The notes under the pieces: generated by a model
Told to the model about the DNA's origin: nothing
What the model saw: the letters and a program-made list of their open reading frames with translations, nothing else
Database searches by the model: none
NCBI RefSeq assembly: GCF_028583425.1
Contig: NC_072793.1
Coordinates: forward strand, 66,469,028 to 66,533,027
Direction: 5' to 3'
Source of the DNA: Eublepharis macularius
Taxonomy: Eukaryota; Chordata; Lepidosauria; Squamata; Eublepharidae
Length of the DNA: 64,000 bases
Shown here: one piece after another, positions 23,678 through 33,890 of the stretch
Layout: every line of letters begins with the position of its first letter
How positions within the stretch are numbered: position 1 is the stretch's first letter
Made by a program: the position numbers and the translations under genes

Positions 23678-24330
23678 TAGGGTTGCCCACACCTGGGGCA
23701 ACCCTTGGCTGGCAACCTCGCGTGCACGCACAGTGCGCGCGCGCTCGCTGCGTGATGCCATCACTTTGGTGACATCATCACGCAGGACGGAACGGAGGCA
23801 GCGTATGGGGCTGGGAAGCCTCCCGCACCATTCACCTTCCTGCAGGCGAATGGCGCGGGCGGCCTCGCAGCCCCCCCACACTGCTTTTGCCTGCCCCGTA
23901 GGACAGGGGGTGGCCAGCTTGCCGGGCGCCCCCTGCCCTGTAGGGCAGGCAAAAGCAGCGCGGGGGGGCTGCGAGGCCGCCCGCGCCATTCGCCTGCCCC
24001 ACAAGACAGGGGGCGGCCAGCTTGCTGCGCACCCCCTGCCCTGCAGGGCAGGCAAAAGGCAGCGTGGCTACCCGCGCCATTTGCCTGCCCCACAGGACAG
24101 GGGGAAGCCGGCCGCCCCCTGTCCTGCGGGGCAGACGAATGGCACAGGTGGCCCCGCAGCCCCCCATGCTGCCTTTTGCCTGCCCTGCAGGACAGGGGGT
24201 GTGTGGCAAGCCAGCCGCCCCCATCCTGCGGGGCAGGTGAAAGGCAGTGTGGGGGCTGCGAGGCTGCCTGCGCTGTTGCCTGCGCCCTCTGGCAGCTGGC
24301 AGCTGCTTCCGGCACCCCCTCCCTGGTGGT
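23678..24330. repeat. GC-rich array of alternating palindromic units
   Basis: It starts TAGGGTTGCCCACACC and soon has GTGACATCATCACGCAGG, linking it to the hAT-type copy at 27290. From 23842 the sequence is built of inverted units. 23842-23910 (GCAGGCGAATGGCGCGGGCG...) is the reverse complement of 23929-23997 at about nine in ten bases, and 24031-24103 pairs with 24114-24200. The palindrome centres are about 190 bp apart, so units of about 95 bp alternate in direction. CpG is frequent. Long frames on both strands are a by-product of composition; none resembles a protein family. No right hAT end was found. Confidence 0.75.
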
Positions 24331-24436
24331 GCCTGGGGCAGACTACCCCCCCTGCCCCCCTCGATCCAGCCCTGCCTCAAGGAGACAACAACTGTCCACA
24401 GTGTGTCTGGGAGAGGGAGCCATGGGGTTGCTGGGA

Positions 24437-24620
24437 GAGCTTTGTGCTGGCTTAAATACCATTGGGATTTCCTGCCCATTCCTTTCTCATTAATTTTGTG
24501 CTGGATTGAACAGCCAAAGGGGTTTTACAGCCCTTCCCATCCTCATTCCCTCTTCATTAATTTGGTGCTGGCTTGAACAACCGAGGCTTTACTGCCCTTC
24601 CCTCAACATTAATTAGCAGC
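24437..24620 (+). repeat. Imperfect tandem repeat, three units
   Basis: Successive units contain TTGTGCTGG(A/C)TT(A/G)AA, a CC(A/T)(T/A)(T/A)GGG or related block, and CTGCCC(A/T)TTCC...CATTAATT. Unit length is 60-80 bp and decays rightward. Confidence 0.55.
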
Positions 24621-25460
24621 AGGTGGAGTGGTATTTACCCCCCTCTGCTCGAGTGTTTATTGGGCAGGGGATTTAGGACCTTTACCCTCCCTTCTCTGCC
24701 CATTGAGGGTATGAGGGTATGAGGGGCCCTCCTACCCTTACCTGCTGGGCATATTAAAGGCAGGCTGGTGACTGGCTTGTTGCCCCTTCTTCCCTCTTTT
24801 CCCACATATTAGTAAGGGCCCCGTTCTGCTGAGGGGCTATTGCCCCCAGTGGGGCCTGGCTTCTGGGTGTTGGTAATTGGGTTAAAAGCCATGGACAAAA
24901 GCAGTATAGGATTAACCAATCACTTAGGAATCAAGCAGGAATATTGCGGGAGGTGGGGGTGTGGGGCACTGGTTTGACTGTACTAGGCTGTGGTGGGGAT
25001 CTTGGGGATTTTTTTTTTGCCTGCTTTATACTGTCCTGACTGGAGATTTTTTAGAAGTTTAATTAAGCCTGATTTTAGGCTTGTCTGGTAAGTTGTGGCT
25101 GGGTGGCAGGATTAGGTGCAGAATGACTGGTGAGGATGGTAAGGCATTAATGATGAAGAGAAGTCTTCCTATCCAACTTCTTATCATCTGGTATAGCAAG
25201 AGGGATTTGGAGGGGGGTGTCTCTTAATGCTGAAACTTAGCTGGGAGAAAGTAGGTAGAACTTGCAACCATTCAGAGCAGGATTTGTGTGCACTTGTTGA
25301 AAGGTGAAGCAGAGCAGCAATAGTTCAGCCATGTTGTTAATCAACGTGGGGATGCCCATATGCAGACAGCATGCATCATAACAGCCTGCCAAACTACATT
25401 TAATAAAAGCTAGTTTAATCCAAATTTGTGTCTCGTGTCTTTATTTGGAGTCCAGGGGGA
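24621..25460. other. Unassigned GC-to-AT transition with possible LTR-like end
   Basis: Near 25400 the sequence AATAAAAGCTAGTTTAATCC, then a T-rich TGTGTCTCGTGTCTTTATTT, looks like a polyadenylation signal with downstream U-rich element, as at the end of an LTR. CCAATCAC occurs at 24917. No element ends were defined. Confidence 0.25.
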
Positions 25461-27289
25461 AAGACAACATTATTTTGTTTCTGGTTTTGCTATCAGCATG
25501 CCTCATATGTTGGGAAGGAAACACAGATATGAACTACATATCAAAGTTGTGAAATTTGTTGAACAAAAGCTGGACAATGAAGGGCAGAGATATCCAAGAT
25601 ACTCCTTGACTGGGGTGCCATTTGTTCTAGGTATGGCCCTGTTAGTTCCATCATGCTTTACTATAAATGGTGCCCTCTCATCAAAATGTCACCCCTCCAC
25701 AGGTTCTATTGTCTTGTCTTTGCAGTACAATTCATCTCTTCGGATCATGACAGCAGACTGTCCATTGCTTTAAACTCCAACATGGGAACTAAACAAAGAT
25801 GTATTTCTTCTTACATGTCCTTTTTCACACATCCTTTAGGTAGGAGTTCTTTTCTCACTCTGCATGATAATGAAGAGAAAAAATCTTTCAATACAGCTTG
25901 ATGTCTTCAGTTGTGATGACTGGATTGCCCCCCGCCCCGCCTTTCTTTCATTATAAACATCATTTTAAACTCATTAGCCTAAACAATGTCAAGAGATTTT
26001 TTTTATCTTTGGTAATTGTGCCAACAGTAATAATTTCTAAGCCTTAAATAATGGCAGTAAAATTGGTTCCTAATGATACCTCATTTGTATTAAAGATGCT
26101 GTAGCAGCAACATAGTTTTGACTATTGTTTTGTCTTCACTACTGCTCTGGATTTGGAAATCCAAGTGAATGCACAGAAAATTACAAGCTATTCTGTTTTA
26201 CTTGCCAGTAGCACCATAATTCTAGAAGCCAAAGAGCATGTGTTCTTTTGAAGGTTGTTTCTGTAGTTAGCTACCTAGCACGGAAATTAATAATATGCAT
26301 TATATGGAGGGACTTGAGACTCGAAATATAATTAGAACTTGGTCACAAAAAAGTCTTTTGAATATCCTGTGAGTCCTAATGAGAGTGCATATTATTTTTA
26401 TCCCTTTGATAAGGGAGAGCTGTATCAATATAATGAAACTGATTATTATGATTAGGAACTGATCTATGCATATACTCACAGCAAATTTTCCCCCCTTGGG
26501 CCAATGGCCATATAATTTAGTATATCTCCACAAGTAAAATTATTCAGTTAGTTTCCTCATGCCTACCAGTGAACATAATCAACGTGGACAATATAAAGAT
26601 GAACTCCCTATGTAATTAGTGACTCGCTGAATAAGATATACTAAATGATGTCACCAGAAATAATTCAGTGAGAATTTTTCCATTGGGATGCTGACACAAA
26701 CACTGATACTTCTATCTTATGCAGAGTTACACCCTTCTAAACACATTGGAAGTCATGAGAATTTGGGAGGGAGGGTGATAATTATATTACTATGCCCAAG
26801 GCCAGCCCTTCAACATAACTTACCAGGGTTGCAGCAGGTGGCCATGATGGCAAGAGGGTCAGCAATGGGGCAGGCAATGCATAGCTACTATACATCCTCT
26901 GGATCCCCAGATACTACAAATGGGAGGGCCATGTCTCATTTTCCACACAAAGAATTGCATAGGGCACCTAATTTACCTCTCCTCACTCTATACCCATTGA
27001 GTTTCCATAGTAGACTGGAGATTTGAACCTGCACTAGTTTTCATGGGATGACTGCTGTTGAACTGTAGCAAGCAGCCACACCTGGGTGAATCATGCAGTC
27101 AGATGGTAGCTGCTGCAGGCCTTAGACCCAATGAGTCCTTCCTTAAAGGCCCAAGCAGCCCTGGAAAGGGCCCTGCTTCACACCTTTTACTGACCAAAAC
27201 CAAGGCATCAACTGGCAATACTGTTGTTGTTGCCTAGCAACAGCTACAGAGGGCATTTATTCATTAAAGCAACAGATAATGCTTTGATA
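25461..27289. other. No recognised feature (1.8 kb)
   Basis: AT-rich unassigned sequence. 26705-26750 (TGCAGAGTTACACCCTTCTA) is one arm of the short palindromic repeat family seen at 17396. Confidence 0.3.
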
Positions 27290-27626
27290 TAGGGTTGCCA
27301 GGACCCCTTACCTTCTGGCGGGAGGTGAGAGACCTGGTACTTACCTTCGTGACGTCATCACGCAGGGCATGTGCTGCCCCGGGAGTGTTTCCATGCTCCA
27401 CAGTAGGCTGAATCAGGGAGTGCTGCCGGGGTGACACAATGAACCCTGGAGTGCTCCTGCACTCCACAGTGGGCCAAATCAAGCCCGTTTCAGGCCGAAT
27501 TGGGCCCATTTCAGCACCCTGGAGACATGTTTCCCTGCCTTTTCCCCCATCGGCCAGGTAAGTGGGGGCAGGGGTGGAGGGTGGGAGTGGGGAATCCCCC
27601 CACCCCAGCAGGGGCTGGCAACCCTA
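27290..27626. mobile_element. hAT-type element of the TAGGGTTGCCA family, 337 bp
   Basis: The ends TAGGGTTGCCAGGACCCC and GGGGCTGGCAACCCTA are inverted. The flanking 8-mers CTTTGATA and CTTTGTTG match at 6 of 8, with the first five identical. The interior includes the palindrome CGTGACGTCATCACG at about 27349-27363 and two copies of an ACTCCACAGT(A/G)GGC unit. It is non-coding. Confidence 0.72.
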
Positions 27627-27965
27627 CTTTGTTGGACAGGATTGTCTCCAGCTCTGTCTCCAGAGAAACAATCAATGACAGTGGGTGTAATGCTGGGCCA
27701 ATGAGAGTTGGAGTCTGTTGGAGACTGTTAGAGAGAGTTAGAGGAAAGAGAAGGGTTTTGAACACTGCTAAGGAAGGCAGCAGAAAGATAGCTGGCTGTA
27801 AATCTGTTCTAATAATTATACCCTTCCATCTTTAACCACAATTTATTTATGAGATTAAAAATCTTTAACTCCAGTGTTCTATCTTGTAAATAAAAGTTCT
27901 TTCTTGTTTTTGTTTTAATACTGGCTGGCTTGAAGTTGTTGGCTGAGGGAAAATATCACATACAC
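27627..27965 (+). repeat. LTR-like dispersed repeat, copy B
   Basis: The best plus-strand copy of the family at 475-815 (-). Blocks in order: GCTGGGCCAATGAGAGTTGG, GTCTGTTGGAGACTG, GGAAGGCAGCAGAAAGATAG, TTGTAAATAAAAGTTC, TTTTTGTTTTAATACTGGCT and GAAGTTGTTGGCTGAGGG. A CCAAT box and an AATAAA signal about 190 bp apart suit an LTR. Ends were not resolved. It abuts the hAT element at 27290-27626. Confidence 0.5.
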
Positions 27966-28028
27966 ACAAACCTCAAACACTCTGGTCATGACCAATGGGC
28001 CTGTATATCTAAGGTGAATGGCGACAGC

Positions 28029-28354
28029 CAGGACTTTTTTTCAACTGGAACGTGGTGGAACAGAGTTCCGGCACCTCTTGAAAATGGTCACATGACCATT
28101 GGCCCTGCCCCCTGATCTCCAGACAGAGGAGAATTTAGATTGCCCTCCACTCCAGGGGTGCAGAGGGCAATCTAAACTCCCTCTGTCTGGGGATCAGGAG
28201 GCGGGGCCACCGGCCATGTGACCATTTTCGCAGAGGGCGATTTAAACTTTAAAAAACTCCTCCCTTGTTCCAGCTGACCCAGAGTGACGTCATTGTGTGG
28301 TCCTGAGTTCCACCACTGAGTTCCACCATCTCCTTTCCCAGAAAAAAAGCTCTG
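28029..28354. mobile_element. Palindromic hAT-like element, CAGGGCTTTTTTTC family, copy 1
   Basis: The ends CAGGACTTTTTTTC and AAAAAAAGCTCTG are inverted. The whole interior also folds: 28079-28148 is inverted against 28162-28236, including TGGTCACATG(A/G)CC and CCAGACAGAG/CTCTGTCTGG. It carries TGACGTCATTGTGTGG near 28285. Flanking 8-mers match only 4 of 8, so the hAT label rests on terminal sequence memory. Confidence 0.6.
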
Positions 28355-28514
28355 GACATATCAAGTAGGCCTTCAACCTTGCAGCCATGGAAAGCTTTCT
28401 TTTTAAAACATAGCTGCAAAAAAAGGCAAAACACTGACTACCAGGAATCTGTTTGCTGCTGGGTTCTGTGACCCCTAGTTGCTGCAGCCAGAACTGTACT
28501 AAAAAATAAAAGAG

Positions 28515-28623
28515 GTAAAGAGAAAATTAACAAACCCTCTGAGGAACAATCTTTGCTGGCTCTAAACTATGCTTCCTGGCTAATGTTGTATCTCTTTACA
28601 CTTGAGCGTTCTTGTGTAAGATG
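28515..28623 (+). repeat. Inverted-repeat arm (partner at 29395-29550)
   Basis: AAATTAACAAACCCTCTGAG through CTTGAGCGTTCTTGTG is the reverse complement, with changes and a short insertion, of 29395-29550. The two arms enclose about 770 bp including the second CAGGGC element. It may be an inverted duplication or two copies of one repeat in opposite orientation. Confidence 0.65.
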
Positions 28624-28770
28624 TCATGTGTAGAGAGGCTCTCAGCAGCTCTGCCATTCTCCCAGAGGCTCTACCAGACAGGCAGCTAGTCCCCTATATT
28701 TATTTCTCCTCACCCAGCTACTGCCTAGAGCTATTGGGGAAAGGAAACTTTCCCTTACATATGCTGCCGC

Positions 28771-29145
28771 CAGAGCTTTTTTTCTGGGAAAAGAGGTGGT
28801 GGAACTCTCAAGCAGCAAGCCACTTTGGGATTCGAGTATTTAAATGCTTTGGTATGCTCCTTAATGATTCAGGAATTTTTATGGAGCACACTGAACCTCA
28901 AAACAGCACTTTTCTTGCCATTTGCAAATGGCAACAAAAGCGTTGCTTTCAAAAGCCAGCCGCTTTTCAGTTGATGGGAGGAGAATCCCCCTCCTGTCAG
29001 TGGGAAAAAAAAACCCTGCCAGCTTTGAAAGCAGCAACACTTGGGCTGATCAGGGAGGAAAGGGGCGGGGCCACAAGAGACAGGATTACTTTCAAGAGGT
29101 GCCAGAACTCCGTTCCACTGCATTCTGGCTGAAAAAAAGGCCCTG
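28771..29145. mobile_element. Palindromic hAT-like element, CAGGGCTTTTTTTC family, copy 2
   Basis: Ends CAGAGCTTTTTTTCTGGG and CTGAAAAAAAGGCCCTG. Next to the ends come inverted GTGGTGGAACTC and GAACTCCGTTCCAC. The interior contains the inverted pair GCTTTCAAAAGCCAGC/GCCAGCTTTGAAAGC. It is 700 bp from copy 1. Sequence between the ends differs from copy 1, so they are separate subfamilies. No convincing target duplication was found. Confidence 0.65.
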
Positions 29146-29394
29146 ATTATGCTCAGAAACAATGTGATTGCATTATCCAAGAATCTATCATATTAACAAA
29201 GGGTGATTTCCCTCAGCCCCAAACATAACACTTTGCATGCTTTGTGATCTCTTTTAATGGTTGTGAATGTGGAATGATGAATGCCTTAGTTCCGGTTTTT
29301 ATCAAAGCAAACAATATTCTAGCTTAAATATGTGATTATAATTTGTGTTTGTGGTTTTAAAATACATCTTGTTTAGAATGCGAATCTCTCTACA

Positions 29395-29550
29395 TGAGAC
29401 CTCTTGCACAAGGATGCTCAAGTGAAGGGAAATGTAGTATTAGCCGTGAAGCATAGTTTAGGAAGAGAGCAATGAAGGCTCTGTCAATTTCCTCTCTCTA
29501 TGGAGCCAGCAAAGATTGCTGCTTAGAGGGTTTGTTAATTTCTTCTTCAC
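29395..29550 (-). repeat. Inverted-repeat arm (partner at 28515-28623)
   Basis: On the minus strand it reads AATTAACAAACCCTCTAAGC, CAATCTTTGCTGGCTCC, AAACTATGCTTC, GGCTAAT and CACTTGAGCATCCTTGTG, matching the partner arm. About 30 extra bases here (GAGAGAGGAAATTGACAGAG region) are absent from the partner. Confidence 0.65.
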
Positions 29551-30154
29551 CTTCTTGAAGGCTCTGTCAATTTCACCTCGCCTTTGGGGATTCTGCTTGC
29601 TCCTAGTTTGTTGCTGGTGGGTGGGGCTTGCACCATATTCTATTTCAATTATTATTCTGTTTTAAGTGACAGAAAGCCAAGTGATTTGTTTTATGATATT
29701 TTGATATTTGTTTTAGATGAGAGGGGTTGCCATTAGTCAGCCGCAACTTGACAGAACATTCTTCTTCATATGGGGGGCATATGGAATTTTTGTCCGGGCG
29801 GCCCTGGAAGAGGGACCCTGTGGGGTTCTGCCTGGAAATTGGAGGTTAGATAGATGGCATGTGGTGACCAGCCCTTACCTGCCCGGAAATCCCCAAGTCT
29901 GTGAAGGGAGGTTTAGGGTTGGTGGCAGGATGTGTAAAAGGCTGGGTCTGCCATAGATGCTTCCATTATTGGGAGCGGGATAACTCTCTAGAGAGGATTT
30001 TTTTTTGTAGAGTTCAGATTTTTCTACAAATCTCATTGTTCCAATATCCAGATTTAAGTAGTCACAAATTTGACTACACTGAGAATTAGATATATTGATT
30101 GATCATTGAGAATACTGGGACTCTTGTGATTTGAGCCTTTGAACTGTTTGTAGC
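29551..30154. other. No gene; recurring LINE-like terminal word
   Basis: No supported gene. GAGAATTAGATATATTGAT at 30081-30099 recurs exactly at 43957-43975 and, inverted and slightly changed, at 57227-57244. Confidence 0.4.
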
Positions 30155-30260
30155 TTGATGGTGAGGGGCAGTGCCATCAAGCCACAACTGACTTATGGGA
30201 ACCCTGTAGAGTTTTCAAGGCCAGAAACATTCTGAGGTGGTTTGCTATTGCATGCTTCTG
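30155..30260 (+). repeat. Dispersed repeat (GCCACAACTGACTTATGG family)
   Basis: Contains AGTGCCATCAAGCCACAACT, GACTTATGGGAACCCTGTAG and GAGGTGGTTTGC(T/C)ATTGC. I recognise this as a repeat widespread in reptile genomes but cannot name its class with confidence. Confidence 0.55.
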
Positions 30261-30343
30261 AATCCTTAGTGGCATATAAATACTTAGCGGGCTATATCGC
30301 TAAATGACCTAAAACATTTTTTGCCTCTTTTATTTTTTGGTGT

Positions 30344-30600
30344 AGTTTGGTGTAGTGGTTAAGAGCACGGGACTCTAATCTGAAGAACCAGGTTTGATTC
30401 TCCACTTCTCCACTTGAAGCTAGGTGGGTGACTTCGGGTCAGTCACCGCTTCTAGGAACTCTCTCAGCCCCACCCACCTCAAGGGTGATTGTTGTTGTGG
30501 GAATAATAATAACATACTTTGTAAACTGCTCGGAGTGGGTGTTAAGTCATCCTGACTTAAATTGAATGTTGTTGTTATTATCATTATCATTATTATATTA
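30344..30600 (+). mobile_element. tRNA-derived SINE, near full length
   Basis: Same family as 1007-1253: head AGTTTGGTGTAGTGGTTAAG, body CTCAGCCCCACCCACCTCA and a tail with TTATTATCATTATCATTATT. The tRNA-like part is better preserved than the middle. Confidence 0.87.
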
Positions 30601-31474
30601 GAAGTGCGGACCATCCCTAAATACTGTGATAGTTGCTTGTGTGAAGCCTTTGACCATTTCTAACCTATCTAGTCTAATTAAAATGCTCTATTTTCATCCT
30701 GATACACTACGGTAAGCAACTCTTACCTTATACGGGAATGATGGATTCAAGCAGCACTCTGGGCAAAAATCATTTCTTAAAAATACATAGAGAGAAAAGG
30801 GGAAATTTTAGAAGAATTGATAGATGTTTTATGCACAGATCGTCTGTGATCAATCTTTTACTATTTACTATGACGCTCACTAAGAAAATATTTTCCATCT
30901 ACTGCAAACAGCTGAATAAACCATACTTCAGCAAAACAAAAAAATGTGTCAGTTTTGCAATATTCTGCTTCTAAGCACAATTTCAATAATAGATCTAATA
31001 AGGTAACTCGTTTTCACTAGTTCATTCTAGCACACATCATTCTGTAATATAAATTTCTCAGTTTCTGCTCTGAAGATGCTGAAACCCAATTACTGATTAG
31101 AAGAATCCTCTGTATATGTGATCCTGCCTCTCCCTGAAATTGCACTAGTTTTATTTAAGTTATTCTGTTCTTCCCTGAAATCCTCAAATACTTTGCTTAA
31201 GAAGGAACTTCCACATATATTTCTGTTTTTACTTTAGGTAAAATCCAGTTGTTACCCAAATAGCTACCCATGCAGCCCCATGCAGGGGCCAGAACGTTTT
31301 GTTCTGAAACTCTGACAGCCAGATCAGGGAAGGCAAAAGGGAGGTCTCTTGGGGGTGGGATTGCTAGGTATCATAGTATTAACATAGGAAGGTGCATAAT
31401 CTAATGTTTCTCTATCCAAGAATCTCTGCTTATCTCAGCAAAACTATTTTGGGTGTCCCACAAAGTTTTGCAGA
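30601..31474. other. No recognised feature
   Basis: AT-rich, no supported feature. Confidence 0.3.
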
Positions 31475-32400
31475 TTTTTAGAAACGGAACACAAAAAAGA
31501 GCTATACGGATTATGGAGACAGATACATGAATTCCACCAAGGAGTCAACAGGTCCAAAGTGTGTGCAAGAGCACTGAATTATTGGCAAAACAGGAATGCA
31601 GAGATAGAGCATTGGGTTGGCAGCAACTACCAGCTGTGCCAAGAACTCCAGCCAGTCAATCACAGTGAACCAATGATCATGCATGAGATAGCAGACCTGT
31701 CATAGCTGAAAGTAGCTGCTATGAACAACAGGGTAACAACTACTTGGCAGTTGTAGACTAGTTTTCCCAGAGGTCCTTCTGTGGACAGACAAGACTGCTG
31801 TGTCTATAGTAGCAAAACTGAAGGCAACATTTGCACACCATGCAATACTGGAAGAAATCATTTGTGACCATGTGCCATTTGCCAGCCAGGCAGTGAAGGA
31901 ATTTGCTACAAAGTGGGGCATTGCCCTGATCCACTCAAACCCAGGCTGTCTCCAATCTAATGGGCAGGCAGAGAGCACTGTTCAAACTATTAAGGATATG
32001 ATCTGATGGCAAGATGGTACAGAGCCTTATATTGCTAAATCTGAGGGATCCTCCCATTACTAGGTTGGATTTTGATCCAGCCCAGTTGGCAGTTGCTAAT
32101 GGGAAGGTTGCTGAGGAGCACGTTACCAGCTATGACTCCTGTCCTGAGGGCCACAGTATCACTGGGTACCAGATTGCAACAACGGCAAAAGTGTCAGAAA
32201 GCGCAGTATGACTGAAGCACATCACCAATGAATTTTTTTCAAGAAGGGTAAGGATACAAACAGCCCCAGGTTGGATACTAGCATCAGTACCTGAAAAAAA
32301 GAATTGAGCCATGCTCATATGTGATCAAGACTCCTTAAGGCTACAACTACAGAAGAAAAAGAATGTACCTCCAGAGACTGTTCACCCCCTCATAGGCCCC
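31475..32400 (+). pseudogene. Decayed Gypsy-type integrase fragment (second LTR element)
   Basis: The open part 31800-32006 translates with VAKLKATFAHHAI, KEFATKWGIALIHSNPGCLQ and SNGQAESTVQTIKDMI. This is the integrase catalytic core around the last acidic residue (the E in SNGQAES). Upstream, in broken frames, come ALNYWQN, CQELQPVNHSEPM and HEIADL, which fit the zinc-binding end and linker. Downstream LLNLRDPPITR and PAQLAVANGK continue the domain. Where the family has the SDNG aspartate, the text reads ICDHVPF, so the second catalytic position is altered. It has multiple stops and frameshifts. It belongs to a different Gypsy lineage from the element at 37.5 kb. Confidence 0.8.
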
Positions 32401-32441
32401 CTGTCACAGCAGCTTAAGTGTCAGTAGATGATGAGACATTT

Positions 32442-32592
32442 GCCATTTCCACACATGCTGGATAATGCACTTTCAATGCACTTTAGCAATACTTTGGAAG
32501 TGGATTTTTTGTTTCACACACAAAAACCCAGTTCCAAATGATCGCTAAAGTGCACTGAAAGTAGATTATCCAATGTGTGTGGAAGCAGCCAT
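32442..32592. mobile_element. Palindromic MITE-like element, about 150 bp
   Basis: Left TTCCACACATGCTGGATAAT and GCACTTTCAATGCACTTTAG are inverted relative to right GCTAAAGTGCACTGAAAGTA, GATTATCCAATGTGTGTGGAA. The centre is near TTGTTTCACACACAAAAA. It is a non-coding foldback element. Target duplication is unclear. Confidence 0.7.
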
Positions 32593-32845
32593 TCTGAGGC
32601 ACCACACCATTAGAAAGAGAACCCTAGCAGGAGCTTTCCCTGCAGTGGCAGAAACAACACATGTAATTAGGCAGACAAGGACAGGGCATGAGGCGATGTT
32701 GTTTGCAAAATTCAAGGACTGTGTTATAGGATAGTAGGAAAGACTAATCCCCAACAGTGAGTCAAATACTAGTGGCCTCTGACTCCCAGTTCTGAAGTAG
32801 TTGAGACAAGTTGACAGTTAATTGATAAGAAGATGATGTTAGCTT

Positions 32846-33060
32846 GAAGAAGGGGAAAGTGGTGTATATAAGTGCATATACCATCAAGTGAGCCCTGAAG
32901 AGCTAATCTCTCTTTGGCCCTCAGGGTCTGTGTAGAAGGGGCCTCACAAGTCTTGTTCTCTCTCTGTATTGACTGCAGCCTTCTGGTGTGTGTCTTAGTA
33001 TTCTCCCAGTAAGTAAGTGTGCTCTCCCAGTTGGAAGCAAAAACGAGACTTTTTATTGAA
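32846..33060 (+). other. Possible 3' LTR start of the decayed Gypsy element
   Basis: The purine tract GAAGAAGGGGAAAG (32846-32859) is followed by TGGTGTATATAAGTGC, which would fit a polypurine tract and an LTR beginning TG with a TATA box. It lies about 450 bp beyond the integrase remnant, in the right orientation. No 5' partner LTR was found, so this is inference. Confidence 0.3.
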
Positions 33061-33890
33061 GTGACTAGAGTCTTCTATGTATTACCTACTGAACAGGGCT
33101 GAGGGTGATCTGATAGATAAGCTTACCCCTGTCTATCATGCCTCAGTGGTTATTACAGAAATAGACATGAATGGGTCAATAAATAGATGAAACATCTGTC
33201 TAAAAACCTGGTTCCTTTTTCACCACTGGTGAGCTGAACCTGCTGGTGTTCATGCATCCCTAGTTCTTAATCAATACTTTTATTATTCTTATTATTGTAT
33301 GCTGTCATTGTGTCAGTTATTCAGCTGTATGTTGCAAAGCCAAATTATTCAATATAAAGAAAAACATTTTTTTAAAAAAAATTCCAGGGTCCAAAGTAGA
33401 CATGATGATAACATTTATTTGTTCATTTATCAGCCTCACTTATGTATAGTGGGGAAATGAGGGTGTCTTGCTTTTGGCATCAAAACAGATGAACAGCAGA
33501 GGGAAGGAGTACCCATTTTCTCCACTTTACCTTCTGAATCCAAATAGTTTTCTACCAGCCTGGATCACTTCCAGCACTAGACCCAGGGTAAAGAAAAATA
33601 GGAGAGAGGTAAGGATGGTTCAGTTCACCCCATCCATGAGGCCCCTTTGGTGGACAGGTAGCGGAAGTACTGTATATCCAGCTCTGCTTCCTTTGCTAGC
33701 TATCACTGTGAGTCAGTTTCTCCTTGCCACTACAGTGTGTCCACCAACCCCCCCCCCCCCCCGTTCATGGCAATTTTGTGCATTGACATGGCTCAGTACA
33801 ATACATTCGGGATAGCTTTAAACTATACAGCAAAGAGATCATCAGGCTGATAGGGCACTTTTGATTCTCTGTCCAGACTTGAGTCTAGCA
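33061..33890. other. No recognised feature
   Basis: Unassigned sequence. A run of about 14 C lies at 33750-33763. Confidence 0.3.

Noticed and set aside
23595..24479. Long open frames on both strands, up to 286 codons
   Set aside because: They sit in a GC-rich palindromic repeat array with few stop codons, overlap in several frames, and show only repeat-derived low-complexity text without any protein family motif.
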